A DNA stretch of 40,083 nt, taken from positions 1-40,083 of the forward strand of contig JAKLKR010000019.1 of NCBI GenBank assembly GCA_023150565.1, given 5' to 3'. This stretch comes from Planctomycetota bacterium. GTDB taxonomy: Bacteria > Planctomycetota > UBA11346. Shown piece after piece: positions 15,601 to 23,400 of the stretch; the stretch's first letter is position 1; every line of letters starts with the position of its first letter. The notes below the pieces were generated by a model. The model was not told where the DNA came from, made no database searches, and was given only the letters and a program-made list of their open reading frames with translations. Made by a program: the position numbers and the translations under genes.

Positions 15601-16905
15601 GGCGACCCGGTGCCGGCGCGGCTGCTCGCCAACCTGGTGGATGCGCTGGCGGCGTCGCCCACGGCGCCGACGCGCCGCGCCGAGCTGCTCGCCGGCCCGG
15701 CCGCCACCGCCCTGGTCGCCGGCCTCGGCCTGGCAGTGGAGCCGGTGGCGGCGCCCAGCGGCGATCCCGCGCGCATCCTGGTGGTGGCGCCCGGCGGCGA
15801 GGCGGCCGCGGCCAGGCCGGCGGTGGCGCGCCTGCTTGCCGCCGGGGGCACGGTGGTGCTGCTCGGGGTGGCTCCGGGCGACTGGCTGCCGGCGGCGCCC
15901 GCTGGCGCCTGGTCGGAATGCCAGCGCGCAACGCGCAGCGTCGAGGCACACCCGCTGCTCGCCGGCATCGGCCCCGGCCTGGTGCGCTGGCGCACGCCGG
16001 TGCGCACCTGGCGCGCCACCGGCGCGCCCGCCGCCGGCGCACGCCTGCTCGACGGCGCCCTGCTCGATCTCGCCGTGGGCGGCGGCCGGGTGGTGGTCAG
16101 CGGCATCGATCCCCTCGCCTGCGATCTCGACAGCAAGGCCGACCCCCACCTGCGGGCGGTGGCGCGCCTGTCCTCCTGGCGGCTGCGCCGGCTGCACGCC
16201 CAGCTGCTGACCAACCTCGGCGTGGCGGGCGACGCGCGCTGGGCCGAGGCCCTCGCCACCCCCATGGCGAGCGCCGCCGACCAGCCGGTGGACCTGATCG
16301 AGTGGGAGGTGGCGGGACCCTTCAGCAACCCGGATGCGCGCGGCGGCGGCGCCCCCGGCCGCCACTTCGCCGTGCCGCTGGCGCCCGAGCGCGATGCCGA
16401 GGCCGCCGCCTACACCGTCGACGGCCGCCGCATCGCCTGGCGGCGCAGCGACGATCCCGAGCTGCGCCCGGCCCCACGGCCCGGCAACACCGACACGGTG
16501 GTGGCGCGCACCGACGGCTACCTCGACCTGGAGCCGCTGCGGCCGCAAGGCGACGGGGTGATCGTCTACGCCCGCACCAGCGTGCGGCGCGAGGCCGCCG
16601 GCGAGCTGGAACTGCGCCTGGGCTGCGACTGGTGGGCCACGGTGTGGGTCAACGGCGTGCAGGCCTACACCACCGGCCCCGCCGGCGGGGCGGCGCATCC
16701 GCGCGCCATCCCCTTCCGCGTGCGCATGCAGGCGGGCGACAACCGCATCCTGGTCAAGATCGCCTCCGGCCGGAACGGCTTCGGCCTGTGGCTGTGCCGA
16801 CGCGAGCTGGGCGCCGATCCCGCCGAGGAGGCGCGCGCCCGCCCGGCGTTCTACGCCGCCCCCCTGCAGCACGGCGACGACCCGCTGACCTTCGTCAACT
16901 GGTAG
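12667..16905 (+). CDS. Giant secreted GH2-like multidomain protein
   Basis: The protein is 1412 residues with a signal peptide (MHLLRCAVALLIAGQAAS). Order: a GH2 sugar-binding-like jelly roll (about 30-185, containing ERQVQVPAGWEGRRIVLSAD), an Ig-like domain (about 195-310, ending FGFRETWVEGRDLMMNG), and a TIM-barrel region (about 315-640) with the GH2 landmark HPSILAWGVSMNF (415-427). The GH2 acid/base Glu expected in the GNE triplet is N426. E551 in VPLVAEYCAM may be the nucleophile equivalent. Residues about 780-1190 look like beta-galactosidase trimerisation or GATase-like folds. The C-terminus (about 1205-1412; EWEVAGPFSN ... VWVNGVQAYT ... GDNRILVKIASG) resembles a carbohydrate-binding or PA14-like module. 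It presumably acts on an extracellular glycan, although hydrolysis by a normal GH2 mechanism is doubtful. GGAG lies 5 nt before the ATG. Confidence 0.75.
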   Translation: MHLLRCAVALLIAGQAASPAADTATRSSLDLAGAWSAQPVRGAAAPDPGLWAEVRLPGNLVVEDSWRVARRTEWASDLLTSPGDAWIERQVQVPAGWEGRRIVLSADEVELDAVVHVDGRRAGEILNPGGELDLTALVRPGASVRLGLHLTRSYAGVSRPAAEDPLHAIAWGDTFRRYARLGLGAARLEALPRAGHVAAVVAVPSWRTRSLGLEVDVEAAQALPQARLAATVRGPDGAVALAFTAGPLALPAGASRQAIAAPWAEPRLWELGDPHLYTCSVALLDAAGATIDASPPITFGFRETWVEGRDLMMNGHPSRWRLHWRAESAQGMQLLLGMGFNVFQIQPNPEWSSFSRFGTLPRVEADAALADAQGYGLTAPAVVVNRFGGNLLTNPRLQAQYRAYQERHVRRLRNHPSILAWGVSMNFTNSPPDQAFPQRLGRRRTPQSKGADGVIEWATAGLHAIDPTRPVFGHCGGATADLHTRNAYLDWLPLSECENWLSAWAAAGEVPWGAVEFGTPYVTGDFFHRGDGSEQLMGGIPRTAGVPLVAEYCAMRLGDRAYALEGDRHLAGLVELARKAGPHGAGFTIDETPVMPVMAESAQRITRAWRTWGLAAGALPWTFGVGYGGTPSGGWAKGLYLYKDLAGDPAGYRRRPEWANGLYDAYRATQQPFLAWLSGPPGRFVARDHQVVAGGTLARGIALVWDGPRAAEAALRWEVRHDGRRIAGGELTQALAPGAIRILPLTIAAPAVDRRTELVVLLRAEIPGQDPQEDRLVVAVHPPASAPRLAAVQVVDPAGTTAAALRRLGVAVQPLAAGARPAGTLVVGRKALAPGKPLPFTAAEVAAGLQVLVCEQDGAALDALGLRSSDAAAREVFARQPGSPLLRGLAADDLLDWNGASSVLPEAGPARSTPDPHGQHWGNHGTVAGAVIETPHAGAFTPVLECGFDLAYSPLLVWRHGAGSVTWCQLELSERAAAGDPVPARLLANLVDALAASPTAPTRRAELLAGPAATALVAGLGLAVEPVAAPSGDPARILVVAPGGEAAAARPAVARLLAAGGTVVLLGVAPGDWLPAAPAGAWSECQRATRSVEAHPLLAGIGPGLVRWRTPVRTWRATGAPAAGARLLDGALLDLAVGGGRVVVSGIDPLACDLDSKADPHLRAVARLSSWRLRRLHAQLLTNLGVAGDARWAEALATPMASAADQPVDLIEWEVAGPFSNPDARGGGAPGRHFAVPLAPERDAEAAAYTVDGRRIAWRRSDDPELRPAPRPGNTDTVVARTDGYLDLEPLRPQGDGVIVYARTSVRREAAGELELRLGCDWWATVWVNGVQAYTTGPAGGAAHPRAIPFRVRMQAGDNRILVKIASGRNGFGLWLCRRELGADPAEEARARPAFYAAPLQHGDDPLTFVNW

Positions 16906-16962
16906 TGGATCAAATAGGGCCACGCCAGGTCACCGGATCGAACAACGGCGGGGGGCGGGGCC

Positions 16963-16974
16963 GGGGTATACCCC
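16963..16974. promoter_or_regulatory. 12-bp perfect palindrome GGGGTATACCCC
   Basis: GGGGTATACCCC lies in the 88-bp gap between the two large glycosidase-like genes, ending 19 bp before the ATG at 16994. The central TATA could be part of a -10 box or an operator. In RNA it would be too short a hairpin for a normal terminator. Role unknown. Confidence 0.35.
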
Positions 16975-16993
16975 ACCAGCCCCAGGAGCCGCC

Positions 16994-19900
16994 ATGGCCT
17001 TCCGTTCCGCCGCCCTGCTCGCCCTGTGCTGCGCCAGCGTGCTGGCCGCCGATCCGCCCGCCCTGGTGCCCGACGGCCTGGACGGCGCGGCCATCGACCA
17101 CCTGCACAGCGCCAGCGAACCGCTGCTGGCGGCGTGCAAGGCCGCCGGCGTCGAGGACGCCACGCTCGCCCAGGGCCTGCGCTACGCCGTCACCCGCCTG
17201 GACGGCACGCCGATGGCCGCGGGGGTGTCGACGCGCTGGACGCGCAGCGGCGGGCGGGCGGTGTACCGCCTGCTCGATCCCGCCCAGGCGGCGGCCTGGG
17301 ACGAGGGCTGGTACGACCTGCGCACCGAGCCGGCGGCGGGCGGCCGCAGTCTGTCGACCAAGTTCCGCCATATCGCCCGCCCGGGGGCGACGCCAGTGGT
17401 CTACCTGCTCGACAACCTCAGCCCCGAGGGCTGGGCCGAGTTCCTCAACCAGGGCTTCGCCGCCGCCATCGAACCGCTGCGCGCCTTCCCCGCGGGCGCC
17501 GGCCCGCGCCTGGTGGTGATGAGCCACTGGGCCCAGCCCGACGCCGCCGTGGTGGAGCGCCTGGAGGCCTTCGTCACCGCCGGCGGCACCCTGCTGCTGT
17601 TCGGCGACAACCACGCCGCCCTCGACCGGCTGTCGCCGCTGCGCAGCGAGGGCGCCAGCCCGTACCAGTTCGAGCCCCAGACGGTCACCGTCGCCGCCAG
17701 CGCCGGCCTCGACCTGGCGTCGTGGCAGGGCCTGCGCAGCGAACTGGTGACCTGCCAGCCGGCCGCCGGCGCCCAGGTGCTGGCCAGCGCCGGCGCGCTC
17801 CCCTTCCTGGCCGAGCGCCGCCTGGGCGCCGGGCGGGTGCTGGCCTGCGCCGCGCCGCTCAAGCCCGGCCCGGCCTACGCCGCCCTGGTGCGCGGACTGC
17901 TGGCCATCCCCGCGCCCGCCGCCCCCGCCGCCGCCGCGCCCGATGCCGCCGGCTGGCAGGAGGGCATCTCGGGCAACCGCAACGTCGGCCGCTTCGGCTG
18001 GCTCGACAACGACCGCGTCAACGAGATGGGCATGCAGCGCGACCGCGCCTTCCGCATGTGGGATGTGCACGCCGACACCTTCCGCGTCGACTTCCCGCCC
18101 TTCACCGACAGCGGTCCCGGCACCCTGCGCTGCGTGCAGGCCGACTGGCTGGGCAAGCACCTGGTGGGCAGCGGCGGGGTGTTCGGCGCCGGCACCGAGC
18201 TGTACTACGGCCTCGGCACCCCCGGGGTGCTGTTCCGCAACCCGCAGGCCGACCGCCTGCGTCTGCACCTGATCAACTCGCAGCGCCTGGCCTATCCGGT
18301 GGCGGGCGGGGCGCGCACCCTGCGCGCCGGCGCCGACGGCGAGGCGCTGGCGTTCGACCCGGCGGCGATGGACCGCAACTGGCTGCTGTTCTGGCAGGGC
18401 GGCGCCGGGGTCGCCGGCGAATGGCCGCTGCTGGTGTGCCTGAACCGCCGCCTGGCCGGCATCCGCCGCATCGACGCCAACACCTGGGAGCTGGCCTTCG
18501 CCCAGAGCGGCCTCGACGTGGCGGCGATGCCGCTGGAGGGCGTGCGCCACCTCGACCCGCAGGCGGTGGCGGGCTGGGATCCGCCGCCCGCCGCGGTGGT
18601 GGCGCAGGCCGACCGCTGGGCACGCGCCCAGGGCCGGCGCACCATCGCCTGCCGCGAGGACTGGCGCCCGGCCCCCGGCGGCGGCGCGGTCGAGATCCGC
18701 GATACCTACTCCTACCTCGACCTCGCCAACGACTGGGGCATCGCCGGCGAGGCCATCGCGCCGGTGCCGCCGCTGCTGCCGCTGGCGATCGCCGCCGGCA
18801 CCGCCAGCGCGGTGACCCCGCTCACCGACACCGGGGTGGCGACCTTCCACGGCCCGCTGCACGCCGCCGCCGGCAGCAGCGTCACCTACCGCCTGCCACT
18901 GCCCGACCTGCGCTATCCGCTGGCGACCAGGGCGGTGCCCGCGCCGGCGGACGACCCCCTGCGCCAGGCCCTGCTGGAGCGCATCTGCGCGCACGCCGCG
19001 CTGCCCAACAACGTCTGCCTGCCGGTGTACTTCATGCCGGTGGACATGCCCAAGGAGGCCATCCACCCCGACGGCGACCTGGTGCCGGCGACCTTCGCCA
19101 AGGCCACCCAGGAGGTGCGCGGCATGCCGTTCATCGACCTGCACCGCAACCTCGGCGGCACCTGGGGCCTGGTCGAGCTGCAGCCCTACCTCGCCGGCCT
19201 GGCCGGGCACCAGGAGGTCAAGGACCTGATGGCGGCCAAGATCGCGCGCAACCTGCGCCGCGACGTGTCCTTCTTCCAGTACAAGACCCTGCTGCGCTGG
19301 CGCACCGAGCCAAACGCCGGCGGCAGCTACCCGATCACCTTCCTGGGGCCGGTGCGCTGGAACGACGGCTACCGCATCTTCCACGACCAGAACGAGACGG
19401 TGGCGATCGTGCTCTACGCCTGCGAGGCGTGGGCCGAGACCACCGGCGACGACGCCTTCCTCGCCGCCAACCGCCCCTACCTGGAGGCCAACGCGCGCTA
19501 CCTCACCACCCTCAACGACTGGGCGTGGATGTCGTCGATGGCGGTGGAATGGGGCATGGGCAACAACATCGACATGCTCAACAGCGAGCTGCCGGCGTGG
19601 GCCGCGCTGCAGCGCATCCGCGCCCGCCTGGGCGACCGCGCCGGCGCCGGCTTCGCCGGCTACATGGCGGCCAAGGCGGCGGTGTCGGCCTCGGCGCGCT
19701 TCCACTTCGGGCCGTACTACAACGGCCTGCGCTTCCCCGACCTGCTCAAGCTCAGCGCCGAGACGCACGAGATGGCGGCGATGGGGCAGACCGCGGCCAA
19801 GGGCGGGCGCTTCCTGCCCTACGGGGTGGCCAACGGCTACGGCGAGGGCTGGCCGTCGCTGTGGCCCAACGACCTCGGCGCCAGCTACCTCACCCACAAC

Positions 19901-20248
19901 CTGGTCGGCATCGACATCTACAACCACTCCAAGGGGGTGTGCGCCGAGCTGCTGGAGGCCTACCGCTTCCCGGCGGTGCTGGCGGTGCTCACCCGCTTCG
20001 AGCAGGCCTTCATCGCCGCCAGCCGGGCCAAGGGCTGGCCGATCAGCTACTCGCGCATCGCCTGCCTGGGCGCGCTCACCGGCGATCTCGCCGGCGCGCG
20101 CGCCGAGCTGCAACGGTCGCTCGCCCATCCCGGCCTGACCGCCAAGGTCCTGGGCGCCGGCACCGCCGACTGGGAGATCCCCAGCATGGTGATGCTGCTC
20201 GACCTGCTCGGGCGCGGCGGGGCGTCCACCGCCGCGCCTGCACGGTGA
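16994..20248 (+). CDS. Large secreted protein with six-hairpin-glycosidase-like C-terminus
   Basis: The protein is 1084 residues with signal peptide MAFRSAALLALCCASVLAAD and GGAG 5 nt before the ATG. The N-terminal third contains a GATase/ThuA-like Rossmann segment (PRLVVMSHWAQPDAAVVERL followed by TAGGTLLLFGDN). The central part (about 320-640) reads as beta-sandwich, with ISGNRNVGRFGWLDNDRVNE and later EIRDTYSYLDLANDWG. The C-terminal part (about 690-1060) is alpha-helical with an alpha/alpha-toroid look: DQNETVAIVLYACEAWAETT, YLEANARYLTTLNDWAW, VEWGMGNNIDML and FHFGPYYNGLRFPDLLKLS. It is probably an exported glycoside hydrolase or lyase working with the preceding GH2-like protein. I cannot assign a CAZy family. 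Catalytic acids are not certain; candidates are in the DQNE and VEWGMGNN segments. It ends just before palindromic element copy 2 and converges on the EamA gene. Confidence 0.65.
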   Translation: MAFRSAALLALCCASVLAADPPALVPDGLDGAAIDHLHSASEPLLAACKAAGVEDATLAQGLRYAVTRLDGTPMAAGVSTRWTRSGGRAVYRLLDPAQAAAWDEGWYDLRTEPAAGGRSLSTKFRHIARPGATPVVYLLDNLSPEGWAEFLNQGFAAAIEPLRAFPAGAGPRLVVMSHWAQPDAAVVERLEAFVTAGGTLLLFGDNHAALDRLSPLRSEGASPYQFEPQTVTVAASAGLDLASWQGLRSELVTCQPAAGAQVLASAGALPFLAERRLGAGRVLACAAPLKPGPAYAALVRGLLAIPAPAAPAAAAPDAAGWQEGISGNRNVGRFGWLDNDRVNEMGMQRDRAFRMWDVHADTFRVDFPPFTDSGPGTLRCVQADWLGKHLVGSGGVFGAGTELYYGLGTPGVLFRNPQADRLRLHLINSQRLAYPVAGGARTLRAGADGEALAFDPAAMDRNWLLFWQGGAGVAGEWPLLVCLNRRLAGIRRIDANTWELAFAQSGLDVAAMPLEGVRHLDPQAVAGWDPPPAAVVAQADRWARAQGRRTIACREDWRPAPGGGAVEIRDTYSYLDLANDWGIAGEAIAPVPPLLPLAIAAGTASAVTPLTDTGVATFHGPLHAAAGSSVTYRLPLPDLRYPLATRAVPAPADDPLRQALLERICAHAALPNNVCLPVYFMPVDMPKEAIHPDGDLVPATFAKATQEVRGMPFIDLHRNLGGTWGLVELQPYLAGLAGHQEVKDLMAAKIARNLRRDVSFFQYKTLLRWRTEPNAGGSYPITFLGPVRWNDGYRIFHDQNETVAIVLYACEAWAETTGDDAFLAANRPYLEANARYLTTLNDWAWMSSMAVEWGMGNNIDMLNSELPAWAALQRIRARLGDRAGAGFAGYMAAKAAVSASARFHFGPYYNGLRFPDLLKLSAETHEMAAMGQTAAKGGRFLPYGVANGYGEGWPSLWPNDLGASYLTHNLVGIDIYNHSKGVCAELLEAYRFPAVLAVLTRFEQAFIAASRAKGWPISYSRIACLGALTGDLAGARAELQRSLAHPGLTAKVLGAGTADWEIPSMVMLLDLLGRGGASTAAPAR

Positions 20249-20256
20249 TCACCCTA

Positions 20257-20420
20257 GATCCGACGATTCGACCGCCACGACGCCACGGCCGGACATGACC
20301 CTGGATCGAATCACCCTCATACCCGAAGGGTGAATGAGAGTATCTCCATAAGCCCTTTCTTCGTGGCGTCGTGGCGTCGTGGCGTCGTGGCGGTGATTCA
20401 TCTGCTCTTTCCCGGATCAC
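20257..20420. repeat. CGCCACG palindromic element, copy 2 (inverted relative to copy 1)
   Basis: The left arm at 20265-20290 (GATTCGACCGCCACGACG...) and right arm at 20361-20399 (four CGTGGCGT-type units, then GGTGATTC) are inverted repeats. The right edge, read on the minus strand, is GTGATCC-N7-AGCAGATG as in copy 1, and it again contains the stop codon of the adjacent gene (EamA, TGA at 20417-20419). Inside is a second hairpin, TCACCCT...AGGGTGA. The element separates convergent genes. Confidence 0.7.
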
Positions 20421-21313
20421 TGCCGCTTGGCCCCGCCGGTGCCGATCAGCACCCCACCGGAGAGGGTGAGCACGATGCCCAGCCAGGCGAGGGTGCCGGG
20501 CCGTTCGCCCAGCACCGCCCAGCCCAGGATCACCGTCATCACCGGCCCGATGCTGCCCAGCACCGCGGCGCGCGCGGCGCCGATGCGGCGCAGGCCGGCG
20601 CCGGTGAGCAGCCCGGGCACCACCGTCACCGCGATGCCCAGCACGGCGCCATAGATCCACACCGGCGCCGGCAGATCCCAGGCCGCCAGCGGCCGGGTGG
20701 CGGCGGCCTGGAGCAGCACCCCGCACGCGGCCGCGGCCATCGCCAGGGCCATGAAGCGCACCCCGCCCAGGCGCCGGGTGAGCGACCCGGCGCCGACCAG
20801 GAACAGGGCATAGGCCACCGCGCTGGCCGCCACCAGCGCCACCCCGGCGGCGATGGCGCTGCCGCCCAGGGGATGGCCGGCCCAGGTCACCGCCACCCCG
20901 GCGTAGGTCAGCGCCAGCGCCAGCCACAGGCGGCGGTCGGGGCGTTCGCCGCCGCGCGCCCAGCCGATCAGCACCACCAGGGTGGGGTAGATGAACAGCA
21001 CCATGCGCTCGGTGGCGACGTCGATCAGCTCCAGGCCGCGGAAATCCAGCCAGCTGGCGGCGTGGTAGCCGAGCAGGCCGAGGCCGGCGGTCAGCGCCAG
21101 GTCGCGGCGCGACAGGGGCGGCGCCGGCGGGCGGGCGCACCACCAGGCGATGGCGAGGAAGCAGGGCAGCGCCGCCAGCATGCGCAGGGCGAGCAGGGTG
21201 GTGGCGTCGGCGCCATACGGGTAGGCGAGCTTCACCAGCACGCCCTTGGTGCCGAAGAGCAGGGCTGCGGCCACGGTCATGGCAACGCCGAGTGCGAACG
21301 AACGGTCGCGCAT
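20417..21313 (-). CDS. EamA/DMT-family permease
   Basis: The protein is 298 residues with about ten hydrophobic segments arranged as two EamA repeats: the first begins VAAALLFGTKGVLVKLAYP and the second begins around AIAAGVALVAASAVAYALFL. The second repeat ends with the family's ARAAVLGSIGPVMTVILGWA and GERPGTLAWLGIVLTLSGG, closely matching drug/metabolite transporter proteins. It sits in the cytoplasmic membrane and probably exports or imports a small metabolite; the substrate is not predictable. I prefer the ATG at 21313 over the upstream GTG at 21325 because GGAGGT lies 4 nt before the ATG. The gene is preceded by a 260-bp leader region with a strong hairpin (21384-21409). Its stop codon lies within the edge of the palindromic element. 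Confidence 0.85.
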   Translation of the reverse strand: MRDRSFALGVAMTVAAALLFGTKGVLVKLAYPYGADATTLLALRMLAALPCFLAIAWWCARPPAPPLSRRDLALTAGLGLLGYHAASWLDFRGLELIDVATERMVLFIYPTLVVLIGWARGGERPDRRLWLALALTYAGVAVTWAGHPLGGSAIAAGVALVAASAVAYALFLVGAGSLTRRLGGVRFMALAMAAAACGVLLQAAATRPLAAWDLPAPVWIYGAVLGIAVTVVPGLLTGAGLRRIGAARAAVLGSIGPVMTVILGWAVLGERPGTLAWLGIVLTLSGGVLIGTGGAKRQ

Positions 21314-21383
21314 GGCGACCTCCACAGCCGGGCAGGGTCAGGACTCCGGGCGGCCCGGCTGGCGCCCGGGGCCGCAAACGCGC

Positions 21384-21409
21384 GCGGCCCGCTCGGATGA
21401 GCGGGCCGC
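21384..21409. other. Strong hairpin, 11-bp stem, in the gap upstream of the EamA gene
   Basis: GCGGCCCGCTC and GAGCGGGCCGC are exact complements around a GGAT tetraloop. It lies about 70 nt upstream of the EamA start (minus strand) and 165 nt before the acylphosphatase (plus strand). Neither strand has a T-run after it, so it may be a Rho-type terminator, an attenuator or an RNA structure. Nothing else recognisable is in this 261-bp gap, apart from the 12-bp palindrome GGGGCCGGCCCC at 21548-21559. Confidence 0.5.
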
Positions 21410-21574
21410 TGGGCGTCACAACAGGATGCCGCGTACCGCTCAGGTGCTGAGGGCGAGAAGGCGCCAACGCAGGATGACGGCGGCCGCAGGCATGCGCGGC
21501 CTTGTAGGCGCGGCCGGGCGCGCTGCAACCGGCGCGGGCTTGCCCGCGGGGCCGGCCCCGCCGACCATGGCGCC

Positions 21575-21847
21575 ATGCGCCGTGTGCACCTGACCATCGC
21601 CGGCATCGTCCAGGGGGTCGGCTTCCGCTGGAACGCCCGCCAGCAAGCCCTCGGCCTCGGGCTGGGCGGCTGGGTGCGCAACCGCGCCGACGGCCGGGTG
21701 GAATGCGAGGTCCAGGGCCCGCCGCCGGCGGTGGCGGCCTTCATCGCCTGGGCCGAGCACGGTCCCCGCCACGCCGAGGTGGAGTCGGTGGAGGTCGAGG
21801 AGCTGGCGCCGCTGGCGGACGAGGACGGGTTCCGCGGCGACGATTGA
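21575..21847 (+). CDS. acyP: Acylphosphatase
   Basis: The protein is 90 residues, the normal family length. The first motif GIVQGVGFR (10-18) contains the phosphate-binding loop and catalytic R18; the second, GWVRNRADGRVE (32-43), contains N36, which positions the attacking water. Both catalytic residues are intact. It hydrolyses carboxyl-phosphate bonds such as acetyl phosphate or 1,3-bisphosphoglycerate in the cytoplasm. The C-terminal tail is acidic (EELAPLADEDGFRGDD). The gene stands alone on the plus strand, and its stop lies 9 bp from the stop of the convergent minus-strand gene. Confidence 0.93.
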   Translation: MRRVHLTIAGIVQGVGFRWNARQQALGLGLGGWVRNRADGRVECEVQGPPPAVAAFIAWAEHGPRHAEVESVEVEELAPLADEDGFRGDD

Positions 21848-21856
21848 GGGAGGGCC

Positions 21857-23311
21857 TCAGAAGGCGCTGCCGCCAGCCTCCTCGCGCTCCGCGCCGACGG
21901 CGGCGGCGGGCGGATCCTCCGGATCGGCGACGGCGGCACGTACCTCGCGCTCGTCGATCCTCCAGGCGACACACTTGCTCCAGGCGCGCTGCCGATGCGG
22001 AATCGAGCGTAGGATGGCGCACGCCTGGTCGCGCTGGCCGAGATGCCAGAGCATCAGGGCGTGGCTGGTGCGCACCGAGGGGCCGACCGGGCCGCCGCAG
22101 GCGCGGTCCAGCCGCTCCACCACCTCGGCATACCGGCGCAGCACCTCGGGCCGGGAGATGAAGTCGCGCGCGGCGCGGATGCCCGCCTCGGTGCCGGCGT
22201 CCTTGAGGAGATGCACCAGGTCGAGGAAGGCGCGGGGGGCGAACGAGTCGGCCGGCGCCTGCTCGACCGCGAGGATGCCGAGGTCGAGCACCGCCTGGCG
22301 CGAGCCGCCCCAGTCCGGGCGCAGGTAGCTGGCGCGGATGCTCCACGCCCGGATGCCGTCGAAGCCGCCCGCCAGCGCCCGGCCGAACCAGGTGTCGACC
22401 GGGTCGGCGGTCTGATGCGCGGTGGCCACCACCATCAGCAGGGTGGCCGCCTCCGGACGCTCCGGATGCAGCCGCCAAGCCTTGGCCAGCAGCTGCTCGG
22501 CCCGGGCCATGTGGCCGGCGAAGACCGGCTTGTCCTCGTCGCTGAGCCGCTTGGTGGGATCGCCACGGGCCACCCAGGCCCGGTCGTAGGCGCGCTTCCC
22601 CGCCAGCAGGCAGCCGAGCCAGTCGTCCTCGCCCCGGCGCGCAGCCAGCTCGTCGATGGCGGCCGACAACGGACGCTTGCCCAGAGGATGCTCGTAGTCC
22701 GGCCAGTCCTCCACCAGGGCATAGACCAGGCGGTCGTGGCCGGCGAACTCGCCGGCCTTCTCCGCCGCCAGGAAGCGCTTGGCGAGGTCGGCGGCGAGGC
22801 CGTCGGCCTGGGCGATGTCGCGCGCCTCCTTGGCATGGCGCCAGCCCTGCACCAGCGAGGCGCGCACCTGGAAGCGCAGCGGGCAGGGCCATTCCAGCGG
22901 CTTGCCGCCCGGCTTCTGCAGCACCGCCATGTAGTCGCTGGCGAGCTGGTAGTTGCGGCTGAGCGGTCCAACCAGCCAGCGCAGGTAGGCGGCGGGGACG
23001 CTGGCGCCGAGGGGATGGCCTTCCAGCTCGGCGGGCAGGGCGCGGTCGAAGCGGTCGCTGTGCGCACCGACCATGCCCAGGAACACCTGGTCGAGCAGCC
23101 GGCGGTGCAGCGCCCGCCCGGCCTCGTCCGCCGGCGCCGGCAGGCGGCGCAGCATCAGCTCGTCGAACCAGCGCCGTTCGCCGGCCCAGCCGTCGAGCAG
23201 CGCCACCGGCGCGCGCGCCGCCGCCAGCACCGCCTCGCGGGTGGCGGCGGGCAGGTCCTCGGCCGCAGGCATGCAGGCGATCAGAAGAAGAAGCAGGCAG
23301 ATGCGAGACAT
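21857..23311 (-). CDS. Exported TPR-like helical protein, unknown function
   Basis: The protein is 484 residues from the ATG at 23311. The N-terminus MSRICLLLLLIACMPAAED is a signal peptide; LIAC could also serve as a lipobox. The mature protein is helical with degenerate TPR-like pairs, clearest at AEQLLAKAWRLHPERPEAAT and [33 protein letters not shown] and a YLRPDWGGSR segment look conserved, resembling exported DUF4034-type proteins, though I am not confident of that family. It lies 89 bp downstream of the FAD oxidoreductase gene on the same strand and is probably the last gene of that transcript. Confidence 0.6.
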   Translation of the reverse strand: MSRICLLLLLIACMPAAEDLPAATREAVLAAARAPVALLDGWAGERRWFDELMLRRLPAPADEAGRALHRRLLDQVFLGMVGAHSDRFDRALPAELEGHPLGASVPAAYLRWLVGPLSRNYQLASDYMAVLQKPGGKPLEWPCPLRFQVRASLVQGWRHAKEARDIAQADGLAADLAKRFLAAEKAGEFAGHDRLVYALVEDWPDYEHPLGKRPLSAAIDELAARRGEDDWLGCLLAGKRAYDRAWVARGDPTKRLSDEDKPVFAGHMARAEQLLAKAWRLHPERPEAATLLMVVATAHQTADPVDTWFGRALAGGFDGIRAWSIRASYLRPDWGGSRQAVLDLGILAVEQAPADSFAPRAFLDLVHLLKDAGTEAGIRAARDFISRPEVLRRYAEVVERLDRACGGPVGPSVRTSHALMLWHLGQRDQACAILRSIPHRQRAWSKCVAWRIDEREVRAAVADPEDPPAAAVGAEREEAGGSAF

Positions 23312-23400
23312 GGAGGCCCCTGGCGGGGCGCCAGGATTGGCGCCGACAGGTGGACGCAACCTCAGGGAGCCGCTGGCGGCGCCTGCACGACCAAGCGGGC

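Noticed and set aside
12160-16923. Minus-strand open frame of 1587 codons opposite the GH2-like gene
   Set aside because: The sense frame has a signal peptide and GH2 landmarks; the antisense translation has no domain-like pattern and the typical shadow composition.
16910-20128. Minus-strand open frame of 1072 codons opposite the six-hairpin-like gene
   Set aside because: Same reason: shadow of a real gene in GC-rich DNA.
20330-20400. CRISPR array, because of repeated CGTGGCGT units
   Set aside because: The units are 8 bp and contiguous without spacers; they are arms of an inverted-repeat element.
21314-21574. Riboswitch controlling the EamA gene
   Set aside because: A strong hairpin is present, but no known aptamer signature was recognised, so it is listed only as a hairpin.
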